64,000 bases of DNA from Manihot esculenta (lineage: Eukaryota; Streptophyta; Magnoliopsida; Malpighiales; Euphorbiaceae): positions 25,710,161 through 25,774,160 of the forward strand of contig NC_035162.2 of NCBI RefSeq assembly GCF_001659605.2, read 5' to 3'. The translations under genes and the position numbers were made by a program. This document shows positions 20,476 through 33,700 of the stretch, in pieces (the stretch's first letter is position 1; each line of letters starts with the position of its first letter). The notes beneath the pieces were generated by a model. That model saw only the letters and a list, made by a program, of their open reading frames with translations. It had not been told where the DNA came from and did not search any database.

Positions 20476-21639
20476 CCAAACCTTCTTCTGCCTGCTTTAT
20501 ATGTATGTTTGAGTATGTTTAAGGGGATTCTTGGAGAGTTGTTTAAAGTCATGTAATAGTTATGTTTGGTCTCTCATTTGAGTCCATCTGTGTAGGATTG
20601 GACCTAGGAGACTGTAGAGGCTTGCAGTAAGATAACTGCGCTAGTTTTAGGCAAGCGTTAGCTAGAGGTGAGTAGAACTAAACTGAATCATTATTTTAAG
20701 AAATTAAACCTTTTAAGCATGCTCATGCATCACGAATGCTATGTATATATATTAGGTTGTTTTGCATTAGAATTCATGAATATGATGCATTGCATAATTT
20801 ACTATTGATGTGGATGGATATTGGATGATCCAATAACCCTAGAATATGATATGATATGCTATGATACGGAAGTCTAGGTCGAGACCCATTCTACGGCCCT
20901 GGCCATGTGTAAGAGAAAGTCCAGGTCGAGGCCCATTCTATACACCTGGCATTATGGATATGTTATGTTATGTATAAGAGGAAGTTCTGAGGAGCTCCAG
21001 TTGAGGGCTGGGCATTATTGGAATATGTAGAGGGTTACTGATGACAAGTCCATCTTGATGTGTATTTTTTGTATTGTGACGCATTTCATTTAATCATATA
21101 TTTATTAAACTGTTTTTATGTTATGCTCACTAGGCTCTTGTAGCTTATCCCTTTCCCCTAACCCTAGGTTTGCAGGGTCAAAGATAGCTCGGGGAAGTCA
21201 GCATAGTTGCTGGTATAGACTAATGTAATAGTATAGTGTGGACATGTAAATTTTAATGGATTAAAATTGTGCTCACCCCTAGTTTTTATCTTTGTAATCC
21301 CTGTTAACATGATCCTTATGTAAAAGTTTTAATTATGAGTTATGTTTAAACCAAGCTTGAGGCATGTGATGTTTACCATACTAGAGCATTTGATGAGCGC
21401 TCTAGTATGGGTTTTATGTTTTCAGTTTTAATACATGCACAGGTCGAGCTAAGGTTCATGGAATGTTTATGTTTATGTTGTCTTGTGTGATCATGTATGG
21501 GATTTTATCAGGTACACAGGTTCTATAGTAGGCTTGCTACAGGCTCCGGTGACCTTAAGTCAATCTGAACCCTAGCGCCGGTAGCGGTCCAGTTTTCGAG
21601 TCATTACAGCGCTAATGGATGGTTAGTTGTACAGGAGGT

Positions 21640-22076
21640 GCTCAACTCAACTATGGATGTGCTGTCTAACTAAAGAGGAGGGCTAAGAAATCTTGAAGGA
21701 CATCCATGAAAGTGGTTGCGGAAACCTTGAAGGAGCTCAGATGATCACCCAAAAAGTATTCAGACAAGGATACTATTGGCCAATGATAATGCAAGATGTG
21801 AAATAGCTTGTCCAGAAGTGTCAAAGGTATTAACTATATGCGAGCATTCTAAGGACCGCGAGAGAGATGCCAGAAATAATTAGAAGCCCTTGGCCTTAAA
21901 AGAATGGATGCGACAAGCGATATTACCATATATGGTAAAATGGGCGAAAGCTAAAAGGGACCATGTAGGGTCCTGAAGGTTATTCATCAAAGGTCTTATA
22001 AGTTGGCCAAGTTGGATGGCCGAGTAATTTCCCACTCTTGGAATATTTTTATTCTAAGGAAATTTTATCAATAATA
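21640..22076 (+). pseudogene. Second Ty3/gypsy pol remnant (integrase ends only)
   Basis: Shows a decayed integrase finger (DIHESGCGN, VFRQGYYWPMI, QKCQRY), then a gap, then the element's pol C-terminus (YKLAKLDGRVISHSWN, ending near 22076). The integrase core is missing, and the order suggests a large internal deletion. It belongs to a different gypsy lineage from the 16-17 kb fragment. Confidence 0.6.
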
Positions 22077-22154
22077 GTTAACGATGTATTTTTTCATATG
22101 TTGTGTTCTTTAGTGAGAAGGAACGTTGGGGTTGCCTTCTTCAAAAAGATTAAA

Positions 22155-22980
22155 AAGTGTTCATTAAAGGCCACAAGACGATTTTCGCTAGGCCATAATC
22201 CGAGTATTAGTCTTGCTAAAATAAGGCATCTTATGCCAGGTCACAAGGCGAGTTTCACCAGGCCACAATTTGGGTGTTACTCCCGCTAAAACAAGGCATC
22301 TTATGCTAGGCCACAAGGCGGGCTCTGTCAGGCCACAATCCCAGTGTTAGTCCCACTAAAACAAGGCATCTTATGCCAGATCACAAGGCGGATTCCACCA
22401 GGCCACAATTCGGGTTTAGTCCCGCTAAAACATGGCATCTTATGCTAGACCACAATCTAAGTGTTAGTCTTACTAAAACAAGGCATCTTATGCTAGGCCA
22501 TGAGGTGAATTTCGCTAAGCCAAAATCCGAATGATAGTCCCACTAAAATAAGGCATCTTACACCAAGGCTACAAGGTGGGATTCCACCAAGCCATAATCT
22601 GGGTGTTAGCCCCGTAAACTAAGGCATTCGATGCCAAGGCTACAAGATGGGATTCTATTAGGCCATGATCCGGGTGTTAGTCTTGCTATCAAGGTATCTT
22701 ATGCCCAAGCCCCAAGGCAGGTATCCACCAGACTCAACGATCAGGTGTTAGTCCCATATGAAGGCATTTTATGTCCAAGCCATAAATAGGTATTTGTTAG
22801 ATACCAGGTGTTAGTCCCTTGTCATAGAAATTTTTCTAATGCATTTTATCCCAGGTCACGAGGCAGATTCTGTCAAGTCATTATCCGGGTGTCAGTCCCA
22901 CTAAATAAGGCATTTTATGCCAGATCACAAGGCAGGTGCCCACCAAGCCATATGTCCCGGTGTTAGTCCCACTTTTACAA
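22155..22980 (+). repeat. About 12-copy tandem array, ~70-bp unit
   Basis: Units share GGCCACAAGGCGG, AGGCCACAATC, GTGTTAGTCCC and AAGGCATCTTATGCC. The AAGGCATC motif recurs at 22223, 22293, 22363, 22432, 22480, 22550, 22621, 22691 and 22761, so most steps are 69-71 bp and one unit is short (48 bp). Later units are more degenerate. It directly follows the gypsy remnant and probably belongs to its untranslated region. Confidence 0.85.
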
Positions 22981-23209
22981 GTTTCCAATTTATTTATTTT
23001 ATGGCCATTGATTAGGTCAGTGATTGGGTGTTTATGATCGGATAATAACTCATTAACAAACTTTTAAAGATATTTCTTAAGTCCGGATAGACGATGGTTG
23101 GATGAGGGTTATGAACAAATACATAACACATAAACACTCGGTAAAAGTAAAAGAGATATTTTCATTAAATATGCGAAAGATTACATAAAAGGAAGATCTT
23201 TAGGTTCCT

Positions 23210-24196
23210 CCTCCCGAATCTTAATTACATCAGTATTTCCTAAATCTATTAAATTATCTGCAGAGACTTGGTCGGTGGGATTTTCCTCAGCTTGTCCCTC
23301 CTCTTCTTACTCACCCTCATCTCCCTCCTCCTCTGAGAAGATGTTGTCTATCCAGGTTAAGTCTTCTGAAGGGAACGTTTCACCAGCTCCTTCTTGACGA
23401 GTGTTGGCCTCGACGAACATTTCCCCTCCCCAGACCACCACCTCCAAAAGCTCAGCCTCCAGTTCAATAATTCTGTTGGAGGCGGCCCAGTTCTCCTCCA
23501 CTTGAGACTACAGCTCTTGAACTTGACACTAAAGCAGAGCCACTTGATCCTTGGCTGTTTTTATCCAATTCTCAAGGGTTGACTTTGAAGTTTTTGTCTG
23601 ATTTAGGTCCGCCTAGAGCCTGCCTAGCGACTCTAGAGTCTCTTCATGTTGCCCTCCACCTCATCAATCCGAGCCTTCAAGTTTGAGCACCCTTCCTAAA
23701 GGAAATTTCTGTCCATTTCTTGAACCCCCCAAAGTCTCATTTTAGAGCCTTGTTATGCTCTTTGGCTAGGCACAAAGAGCACTCTACATCGCAAAGTGGA
23801 TAATGTTGTCATAGAGACCATCGATTTTGACAGCTTTTATGCAATGGTGATCCCCAAGTCTTAGAGCATTCTTGGCAATAAGAATAGATAGGCAGGGCTT
23901 TTCAAAAAGGGATGTAGTCTAAGTCATAGCCAGTGCTAGGTGCTGGATACCCCAAGGCCATGTGGATCCAACATCAGCTTCTTGCGGAGCATCAATTTGA
24001 GTGGGGGCTGCAGAGTAGGAGTCGTTTCTTCAGTTGCGAAATGGGGAGGGGGAGGAGGAAGTAGGATAACCTCCTTAGCATGACGAGCACACTTAGGTGA
24101 AGGTGTGGTCGCTCCAACAACGGCTTTGCCTTTTCGGGCAGCACAAGCCACTTTAAAAAATTTATTTCTTGACCCAGTCATATCTACATAGAGCAA
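23210..24196 (-). pseudogene. Degenerate transposon-type ORF with coiled-coil end
   Basis: The minus strand opens with a basic segment (MTGSRNKFFKVACAARKGK), then a Pro-run and an acidic/Pro region, then many stops and shifts. It ends with ENWAASNRIIELEAELLEV, a coiled-coil heptad typical of extra or gag-like ORFs in plant LTR elements, and an acidic C-terminus. It is next to gypsy remnants. I do not recognise a function, and it is not translatable as one protein. Confidence 0.45.
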
Positions 24197-24237
24197 AAAT
24201 TGAGTAACTAAGGCAGTTTGAAGAACAAAAGAAGTCG

Positions 24238-24420
24238 AAAATTTTTATAGCAATTTTACATTAAATATTTTATCTATTATATAAGCCCCTAAACGTTTAA
24301 CATCTAAATTCTCTAATTTATATAAAAATATTTATAGCAATTTTGTATTAAATATATTGTTCACTATATAAACCTGAATCCTTAACCTATAACTTTCCTA
24401 ATTTTCGATTTATATCAAAA
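24238..24420. repeat. Two copies of an ~87-bp AT-rich repeat
   Basis: TATAGCAATTTT followed by TATTAAATAT and TATATAA recur at 24246 and 24333 with scattered differences. Confidence 0.6.
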
Positions 24421-27400
24421 TATTTTACTGCATGCTTATATTTAATATTTTTTCCAACATTGTTAAGATAACAACTATTTTTATAAAATTTGTATAATTT
24501 TTTTAAATATAAGACCTAAATTGTTAGAGATTGTGGCATAACAACCTTCAATGGTATCATAAAAATGGCAAGGGGTTGTCTGATAGAAGGTGAGTTTTAA
24601 GGTGCAAAGTGTCCGAGGGCAGTAGTCCTATGTAATCGAGCCCGAATATCCAGTGCTCAGGTCACAAACGTATCATTATCAGGATCCGATAAAAAACTGC
24701 CAATATATCAACATTTTTAGGGGAGTATTGAGTCATATAAGTAGTTAGAGTAAAATACTTACAATCAAGAGTCATTGTCCACAATTTCAACTTTTGGTTC
24801 ACTCTTTCACTAGTTTCATTGAAAGAGGACAAATTAATATGCAAATATGACACATTAGGTCATCCATAATTAAGATAAATATGTGCACTCTAATGCAAAT
24901 CTATTGTTATATGGAACTTATTTGTGTACCTTTTCATCGTTCTTACACTTGTAATTGATGTTTTTAGAGACATTTATAAATTTGACATTCACTTGCTTCT
25001 TTTCTTTCCTAGGCTCATTGAAAGTCTTCCATCAATATTCTATTATATGTGTTTTTCTAAATTAAAGACTATCATGCGGAGATCCTTATTCCTTTCGCTA
25101 TAAATTTTCATAAATCTTCTTAAAGATAACCTCTATTGTAGATCTACATGGTTAAAGATTTACTATGGGCTAGAGATTCACCACGAGCTTCAATAAACTG
25201 CTTTGTTAGCTTCTTTTCTTGCCAACTTTTGAATTTTCAATCTTTATCATATGAAGCTTGGTTTCTTGAAGATAAGCATTTGAATCCTCCTCTTTCAGTA
25301 TTCACAAATTTGAAGATAAAAGCTGCATACCTATCAACTATTAAAATTAATTTATTAATTAATAGTATTATTTATTATAAAATATAATAAAAAATCATTC
25401 TGATTTCAACTATAAATTTTTTAATATAATAAAAACACAACTGGAAAATATAAATAAGAAATGATGTAGTCAAAATAAAACTGTACTATAATTAGTCAAT
25501 TTTGCAAAAAAAAAAGGTGAGGTGGTTGGCACCAGCGATTCTGACACTTAAATCAATAAATTGAAAAATAAAGTGAGTATAAAAAATTGTTTAGAATTTA
25601 AAAGTAATTGTATAAGAATTGCAGAGTAATTGTATAAGAATTGCATACTTTTATCTCTATAATTTTTTATTTTTATGCCATAAGAAGATGTAGTTAATTA
25701 TAGTATTCCCTAAAAATCTAGTTGGTATCGACTAATCGATAAGAGATTACACTGGCTAAGTAATCGGTGATCTCATGATTATAGACGTAATAGGAATCTT
25801 TTAGATTTTTAGTAATTTTATATGAAAACTCGACCTATTCAAAAGAGAGTGAATTTTGGTGAAAATCCGCATGCTATAGTGTCCGAATCTTTCTTTTCAT
25901 GGATGAGACCGCGCATTGGTTTATAGACTTTTTGTCACCTGATATTATTTTATAGTGACAGCTCATAACTTATTTTAGACGATTGTTGTATTATATCAAA
26001 AAAATATTATAAAAAATTAAATAAAAATAAAATAATTAAATTTAGATATTACATTTCAAATACAATGGAAGCAAACAAATCTCATTAATTTTATAAATTA
26101 TACACTTTTAAGTTTTGTAAATTAAAAAAAGCTTAATATTAAAATAAAAATTATAACTTTAATTTTAATTTTTAAGAAATAAAAAATAAAATAATTTCTA
26201 TATATTATTTTAATTATTTTAAAAACCGTGACTAATTTAATTTTATAAAAATTAAAAATAAAATATATTTTACATACTATTTTAATTTTTTTTAAAAAAA
26301 ATTGACTACTTTTAAATTTTACACGAATTAAAAATTAAAATAATTTATACATATTAATTTAACTTTTTTCGATTAATTTTAATTTTATAGAAAAATGATT
26401 AGAAAAATAAAATAATATATCTACAAAATATGCTATATTTATAAAAATATAATTAATTTTAATTTTTTAAAAATTAAAAATTAAATATAAAAATAATTGA
26501 ATTGAGATATTATATTCCTAATAATAATAGAAATACAAAAAAAATCTCATTAGTATTATATTCGAATTAAACATAAAAATTAAAGAAGAGAAGATAAAGT
26601 TAGAATTTAAAATGTATAATTAAATGTAAAATAATTATTTGTTGGTTAATTAATAAAAAAATATATAAATTAAATGAAATAGGTAAATTAATTGAATATA
26701 ATCATTTAATTAAATTTATTGGTTTGCATTTGAATTAAATTAATTAGATTTCATGAATTACAAATTCCATGGATATTTCCGCTAATGATCCTATATGCCA
26801 TATGTCTAGCAGAAGTATGCTCTTTTAACTCGCTTATTTGTCCATAGAGAAGCCAATTCTGTAGGGCATTTGTGAATACGGTGATACTAAATCCATGATG
26901 TCGAAACAGTTGCTATATATGTTTTTCAGACTTATCCCTTGTTTATATAACAAATTCTTGTTAATTAGCATTAGAGCATGTCCATGTTAATTAATTTTGG
27001 ACAAATTTATAATTTTTTATATTATATTTAAAATTTTGATTGGCATATACATTTATTTATTGGGTTGGATTAGTTGGCGTTGGTGACATTGAAAATGACA
27101 AGTTTATTATTATCTTAATATAAAACCCAAACATCGATTCTCACCACCCAATCCCATAAGATACAAACATAAATTGACCCTCACAAGACGTTTGAGTCCG
27201 GCCTCATTACTTAATTTTCTTGTCTTATTCTAGGCCGGTTATCTGATTATTCACGCCTACACCATTTCCAAAAATAATTAGAGGTAAAAATTAAAAAGTG
27301 ATTATTATCCATGATTTTATCATTAAAAATCCAAATTCCAATTCTTTCTCTTTGTTATTTTAATGGACTAATCTTATCTCGCTAATATTGTTATATTAGA

Positions 27401-27660
27401 TGAATTTAAATTGAAATTCAAGACTATTAATCAAAATACTTAAGACCAGTGGCCTTTCTATTTCTAATAATAGTAAATGTAATTTATTAATATTAATGAT
27501 GCATGGATAATTTAATTGGTATTTTTCTACTATTTTAATTGAGATATTTATTAGCACAATAAATTCACATTGATTTAATCGTTCACATGGTCTATGTCCG
27601 GCCTAACAAGTTGGCTTAAATAATCGTCTCCAATTCCAAAGGAAACATACCTTCAAACAA
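24421..27660. other. AT-rich intergenic DNA upstream of the host gene, no gene seen
   Basis: Very AT-rich, especially 25950-26750. A 79-codon ORF at 25148-25387 has no recognised motif and is not called. The promoter of the gene at 27699 must lie at the right end, but I cannot assign a TATA box with confidence. Confidence 0.55.
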
Positions 27661-27668
27661 TTCATTCA

Positions 27669-27686
27669 TCTCTCTCTCTCTCTCTC
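27669..27686 (+). repeat. (TC)9 pyrimidine tract just upstream of the host gene ATG
   Basis: Nine TC units ending 12 bases before the start codon; such tracts are common in plant 5' UTRs and core promoters. Confidence 0.85.
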
Positions 27687-27698
27687 GGAAACAAGCAT

Positions 27699-29228
27699 AT
27701 GGGGGACATGAAATCGTTGGCAAATGCAAGAATGGAGCTTGAAGAGCTATATCTGGGAATCCCAGATGATTCAGTGAACCTCACATTTCAAGACCTAGCA
27801 AATGTAAAAGATAATGCGAATGCAGCAGAAAAGAAGAAACCCACATCCATGGAGTACACGATTCAACAAGCCAAGAATCAAGCTTCTCCTCTAAACAAAT
27901 TGCCTAGTCTTGACTTCAAAAGAGGTTTACAAGAATCCAAGAATAATCATCATCATCATCATCACCTTGACCTTGACCTTGACCTTGCTAGCCATGGAGG
28001 ACACAAATTTGAGTCCCACAGTGCAAGTCCTAGACACCACCACCACCTCCACCATGGTGCGGATGGCCTGCATGATCATCATCGATATGGTTATGATGAT
28101 CATCGTCCAAGCCATCATGGGCATGCAGAATTTAGATGTGGAATGGAGAATAGCAGAGCATATGATGATAGGAGCATGAATTCTATGTATGAAGAAAGAG
28201 GTGGAAGAGCTCGCCGCCCGGGGATTCCTCACTCCAATATTTGCACTATTTGCTCTACTTACATCTATATTTTTAGACATCGTTGCTTGGTAAGAAGAAA
28301 AAAGTTTTTAAAACTAACAATCTTCTTTGTTAATCTCTATTCTCTATTCTCATTGATTTTCATAGAAAAAGGTAACTCAGACATATTATTAAGTTGGTTA
28401 ATTATGTGGGATCAACTCTGATTATTTTATGGAGAAAATATTAAAAGCGAAATCTTGGTAAATACAATAAAATTTGATTTTAAATATATTATTAAAAAGG
28501 TTTCAATATTTTAAAATTAAATTAGAGTTTGAAAATTGATACACAGGTATGTGGAAGGGTGTACTGCAGGAGTTGTGTGAGCATTGGAATGGGAGAGATG
28601 ACTGAAGGAAGAAAATGCATCCAATGCTTAGGGAAAAGATTCAGCCATAGGTGTGTATTTTTTGCTTGCTTAATTCATAGGTAGTTTTTTAATAGAAAAT
28701 ACTCCCTGTACACTTATATATCTTTTTTTTTTTTTTTAATTTGGTAAATTAATTTTGATCTCTCTTAATTACTCCATCTCAGTAATTTTCTCTTCAGTAA
28801 TCTACCATTATAAAAATGGGAAATAAAATATATTCTGAAAATTTATAAAAAAAAAAAATTAGAAATTAGGGTAAAATTAAAAAGTTAGTTAACATTTATT
28901 AATATTTTAAAAAATAAATAATTTTAGATAAAATAATTTATAAAAATAAATGTGAATTGGTTGTTGACACCCTAGGTACATAGAAAGGGCCGGAAAGGTA
29001 GGGTGTTGTTCAAGGTATCCAAGCACAGTGAAGCAAGCCGAACTGAGATGGGCAGAGAAAGGACCTAAGAGAAGTGGGGAGAAAGGTTATGGTCACAGCA
29101 GCATGGTCTCCAGATCTGTAAACCCAACAAGGCCTCATATTATAAACAACAATACCTCTCCCTCTTTTGTCTCTTCCTTATCACCTCATTCCCCTTATTC
29201 GGCTCATCATCATCACTTCCCATTATAG
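27699..29228 (+). CDS. Host gene: FYVE-like zinc-finger protein (resembles cysteine region of extra-large G proteins), 3 exons, 315 aa
   Basis: Exons 27699-28289, 28547-28650 and 28976-29228, with GT-AG introns of 257 and 325 bp (donors GTAAGA and GTGTGT, acceptors ACACAG and CCTAG); the joined frame is open from ATG to TAG. Residues 1-80 form a charged N-terminus; 84-89 are six His, followed by LDLDLDL (90-96), and a second His-rich stretch lies at 113-141. The finger has eight Cys (182, 185, 196, 199, 204, 207, 221, 224) spaced CX2C-X10-CX2C-X4-CX2C-X13-CX2C with RHRC before the third pair, matching the FYVE-type cross-brace. The segment GMGEMTEGRKCIQC resembles the cysteine-rich region of plant extra-large G proteins. 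The C-terminus (VKQAELRWAEKG, then Ser/His-rich) has no known domain. Zinc binding is likely; ligand and process are unknown. It is the nearest host gene to the viral locus, ending about 1.55 kb from it. Confidence 0.8.
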
Positions 29229-29734
29229 ATAAAATTAGTTAGGCTTGCTATTTTATTATTTTTATTATTATTGTTGTTGAATTTTTGTATTTTTAAAATT
29301 CAGTATTATTGGTTATTTCTATCCATTATTCGATTCTCTCTTTTTTTATTTATTGGACTTTAAAACTTATTTTTCAAAAAAGACATATATTATAGCCAAA
29401 GCACATTTGAGATACTAAGAGTTGATGAACCATTAAAACCAAAATAAATAAAGGGTAGCAATTAGGTGGTAAGGGAATTTAAATGCCTCCTTTGAAGCAT
29501 TCTAGTTTAATTTTTGTCCAAGAAAATTGAGTTGTCGGTAAGAGTTGTACAACTATTACTATATGTAATATATTAATACTAACAAAACAATAATTATTGA
29601 CATTAGCAAAATAAAAATATATAATATTTATTAATTAAATTATATTAAAAATAATTTAAAAAGATTATCAAATCAATAAACTATCATTATTGTGAGATAA
29701 ACTTATATACAGTGACGACCTGCAGTGGGGCGAA
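29229..29734. other. 3' flank of host gene, nothing recognised
   Basis: AT-rich DNA holding the probable 3' UTR of the gene; no further feature seen. Confidence 0.5.
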
Positions 29735-30610
29735 GGAAGTTCAGGACTCTCTGAAATATTTTAAATTATTTAAGTGTGTTTAGATAATTTATTTTTTTTA
29801 ATTTTAAATAAATGAAAGCTAAATTATTATTAAATTTTTAAAAATTTATTAATTTATTTCTATTTAAAAATTATACTATTCATCCATATTGAATATTTAT
29901 ATTTTTAATCTATATAATTTTAAATATATATATATATATATATTATTTAGTAACATTAATCCTCTAAAATTTTTAAAATTATTTGAACGTGTTTAGGTAA
30001 TTTTTCTTTAAGTTTAAATAAATAAGAAAAAAATTATTATTAAATTTTTAAATTTTTGAAAAATTAATTAATTCAGCTCTATTTAAAAATTATATCATTA
30101 ATCTATATTAAATATTTATATTTTTAATTTATATAATTTTAAATATATATATTATTTAATATCCTTGACGCGGCTCTTGAAATATTTTATATTACTTAAG
30201 TGTTTAAATAATTTTCTTTCAATGACAAAAAAATTATTATTAAATCTCTGAATTTTTAAAAAATTTATTAATTTATTTTTATTTAAAAATTATACCATTA
30301 ACGAATTATTTTTCTATTTGAAAATTATATTATTAATCTCTATTGAATATTTATATTTTTAATTCATATAATTTTAAATATACATATTATTTAGTATCCA
30401 TCCATGTAGCTCTTGAAAATTTTTAAATTATTTAGGTGTGTTTAGATAATTTCCTTCAAACTCTAAGAGAAAAATTATTATTAAGTCCCTAAATTTTTAA
30501 AAAATTTATTAATTCATCCATATTTAAAAATTATACCATTAATCTATATTCAATATTTATATTTTTAATCCATATAATTTTAAATATTCATACTATTTAC
30601 TACCTATAAA
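29735..30610. repeat. About four degenerate ~215-bp tandem repeats
   Basis: Units share TTTAGATAATTT, AAATTATTATTAAAT, ATTTATTAATTTAT, TTTAAAAATTATACCATT and ATATTTATATTTTTAAT. The last motif recurs near 29901, 30119, 30354 and 30568 (steps of about 214-235 bp). Unit 1 contains a (TA)n tract near 29927. The array ends about 170 bp left of the viral locus. Confidence 0.75.
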
Positions 30611-30778
30611 TTTAAATATCCATACTATTTAATTTTTTTTTACTAAAATCTAAATAAATTCACTAATAACTTTTTTAATAAATTACTAAATAATTTAATT
30701 TTATAAAATATAAAGATATTTTTACTCGTATAATTTTAATATAAAAATAAACTAGTGAATTTCTAAAACTCATAACTT

Positions 30779-33700
30779 CATACCAAACCCCAACATACTA
30801 CTCAAGGTATTAAAATACAAGAAGGTGTATTTCGACAAGGACAATTTAGCCAACCTTATGAAGATAGTATTTTTTCTATTAATACCTTAACTCAAACCTT
30901 TGAAATTGATAAAGACCAAATTCAAGCTGACTACATGTCAGATCAAAATCGGGGGAAAAGGGACCTATTTTTGCAAACCTATTCCAGAAAAGAACAAAGT
31001 CTCATTAAAAAACAATTCTTTACATTTTGTGAACAAGTCGAAAAGACTATACCATTTTTTACATATTTAAAATATTTTCATGAAAAGAAATTAAATGTAT
31101 TAGAAAAGAAAATACATAAATGGCACAAAGTAAATAATGAAGGAGGAGTTAGTGATCTAGCTCATGAATGTGAAAGACCACCATTAGACAGAGTATTTTT
31201 CAAAAAGAACCAAATAGCTCATGGCATGCAACCAATAGTAAAAACTGACAATATTGAGGAAAACAATATAAGAGAAATCAGCCTACAAAACAATTGGACC
31301 AATGTATCATTACATATCATAGGCCAACAATTAGATAGACTAGAAGAAAAAATAGATAGAAATCATGAAGAAATTACAAATATAGAACACATAGAGACAC
31401 CACAGGCACCATCTCCTGTAATACCAAAACCAAATACTATCTACTTATCTCAAAGATACAGTAATTCAAAACCATATGATATAATAGATCCAGCAATAAA
31501 ACCCATTAAACAACCTTTCACAAAAATGATACCTCCATCACAAAATCCCATAGAAATAGTAACTCTAAAACCAAAGACAGAATTAAACGACATGTCAAAA
31601 TACTTGCAGAAAATTATAAGTGAACAAAGTACTGCCCAAAAACCCAGCATGACAGGAGGCATTAAAATAAAAGAACCTACACAAAGTAAGATATCAAGTG
31701 AGAGTACTAACAAAGATAAAAATAAAATAACAATTTTAACTGAATATAATGAAACCTCTTCATCCGAAGATGACATTATAAACAATCCTTTAGAAGCATC
31801 AGACTCTGACCAAAACAATGATATTCCTTTAAATACTATAGGCAAAAGACAATATGAAACTAGACCAGATGATTTAAAAATATTAGATAGAAAACAAAAA
31901 CATTATAATGCAAAAAGTATTTATGAATGGAATATAGATGATCTATCAGAAATAGAAATAATACAAATAACCAAAGAAATGGTCATAGTAGGAAATATTT
32001 ATAAACAAAGAGTCGGCATTACAGAAAAAGATGCCGCTGAAAATATAATACTAGGATTTACAGGAGAGTTAAGGACATGGTGGGACAAATTATTAAGTAA
32101 TGAAATAAAAACAAATATACTAAATGCACGAAGAATAGATAGCACTACTGGAGAACCCGTTATTGACCCAACAACAGGACAACCGCAAGAATTTGTATTA
32201 GCTTACCTTGTCTATAATCTTATATCTCATTTTATAGGAGACTTAGATTTATATACAGAACGTAATAGTGAAATTTTACAAAACCTAAAGTGTAGAAAGT
32301 TAGAAAATTTTAGATGGTATAAAGACAATTTTCTAAAACGTGTATATGCATTAGCAGAACCAAATGCCTATCATTGGAAAGAGAAATTTTTAACAGGATT
32401 ACCAAGATTATTTACTACCAAAGTCAAAGAAACAATTGAACAAAAATTTGGTCAAATATCATATGATGATTTAACATATGGCGATTTAATAACATGTGTC
32501 AATTTAACAGGAATAAGATTATGTAGAGATATGAAACTACAACAAAAATTAAAAATGGAAAATAGACAATCTCGGAAAGAATTAGGAAATTGGTGTGAAC
32601 AATTTGGATTTGGAACCATACAAAAACAAAAACATAAAAGATATAAACCTTTTAAAAATAAAATATATAAGCAATACAAGTACCCTAGGAAATCATATAA
32701 TAAATATAATAAACAGATGACGAAAAAACCTTTTACAAAGCGACCCTTTAAAAGAAATAATTATAAGAAAAACAATTTTAAAAGATTCAATGATAAATCC
32801 AATATCACTTGTTATTTATGTAATCAAAAAGGACATTATGCAAAAGAGTGTCCTGCAAGAAGAAAAATACATGAATTAGGTTTAGAATTAAAAATAGATA
32901 ATATAGAACACTTGTTATTTATGTAATCAAAAAGGACATTATGCAAAAGAGTGTCCTGCAAGAAGAAAAATACATGAATTAGGTTTAGAATTAAAAATAG
33001 ATAATATAGAACAATTGCTAGAAAAAATTGACCAAAGTAAATTATCTTCCTCAGAATTAGATGATGAATATAATAGTGATACTTCAATAGACACAATAAG
33101 TAGTTCAGATAGTAACCATGATTGTCAAGGAGAACTTTGTACTTGCAACAATAAAATAAATGTTTTAACAGAATATAAACAAGTATTAGAACAAATAGAA
33201 CAAGTACAAGATTCCAATATTAAACGAAAAATGTTTAAAAAATTAACAAAATTAATGAATGAAGAAATAAGACAAGAAACTGCACCACCAACTAAGTTTG
33301 AAGATATTGAACAATTATTTAAACAGAAAAAATCCATAAAAACAATTTCTTCTATGGATCTACAATCAGAAATAAAACAATTAAAATCAGAAGTTAGACA
33401 ATTAAAATTAAGATGTGATTATTTAGAACAAAATCAAAAATTAACACAACCTGTAGAAAAAGAAAAAGGACAAACATCAGGGAAAGATAAAATAAACGAA
33501 AAACAAAAACCCCTAGTCATAACCTCCGACAGTGAAGGAGAAACAGCATTAAAATTTAATGATATTACAAGAATAAAATATCAAAAATGGTATGTAAAAA
33601 TAAATTTAATAATAAAAGATTTTACATTAGAAACCATAGCTATGTTAGATTCAGGTGCAGATATGAACTGCATAGATCAAGGAATAATACCAAGCAAATA

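Larger units (their letters stand above)
17815..21608 (+). mobile_element. 3' LTR of the Tekay/Del-type gypsy element, about 2.16 kb plus nested LTR
   Basis: Begins TGTAATACCC just after the polypurine tract and ends CATTACA, giving matching TGTAAT/ATTACA ends. It is interrupted at 18299-19930 by an Athila-like solo LTR; without that insert and its duplication the LTR is about 2157 bp. Contains a GC-richer pocket with 54-bp hairpin repeats (20.25-20.48 kb). The 5' part of this element is not in the window. Confidence 0.8.

Noticed and set aside
20094..20556. Long ORFs on both strands (152 and 121 aa)
   Set aside because: They lie in the GC-rich 54-bp repeat patch of a gypsy LTR and have no protein-like features.
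22155..22980. Tandem array as a CRISPR
   Set aside because: Units are contiguous with no unique spacers, and this is plant nuclear DNA.
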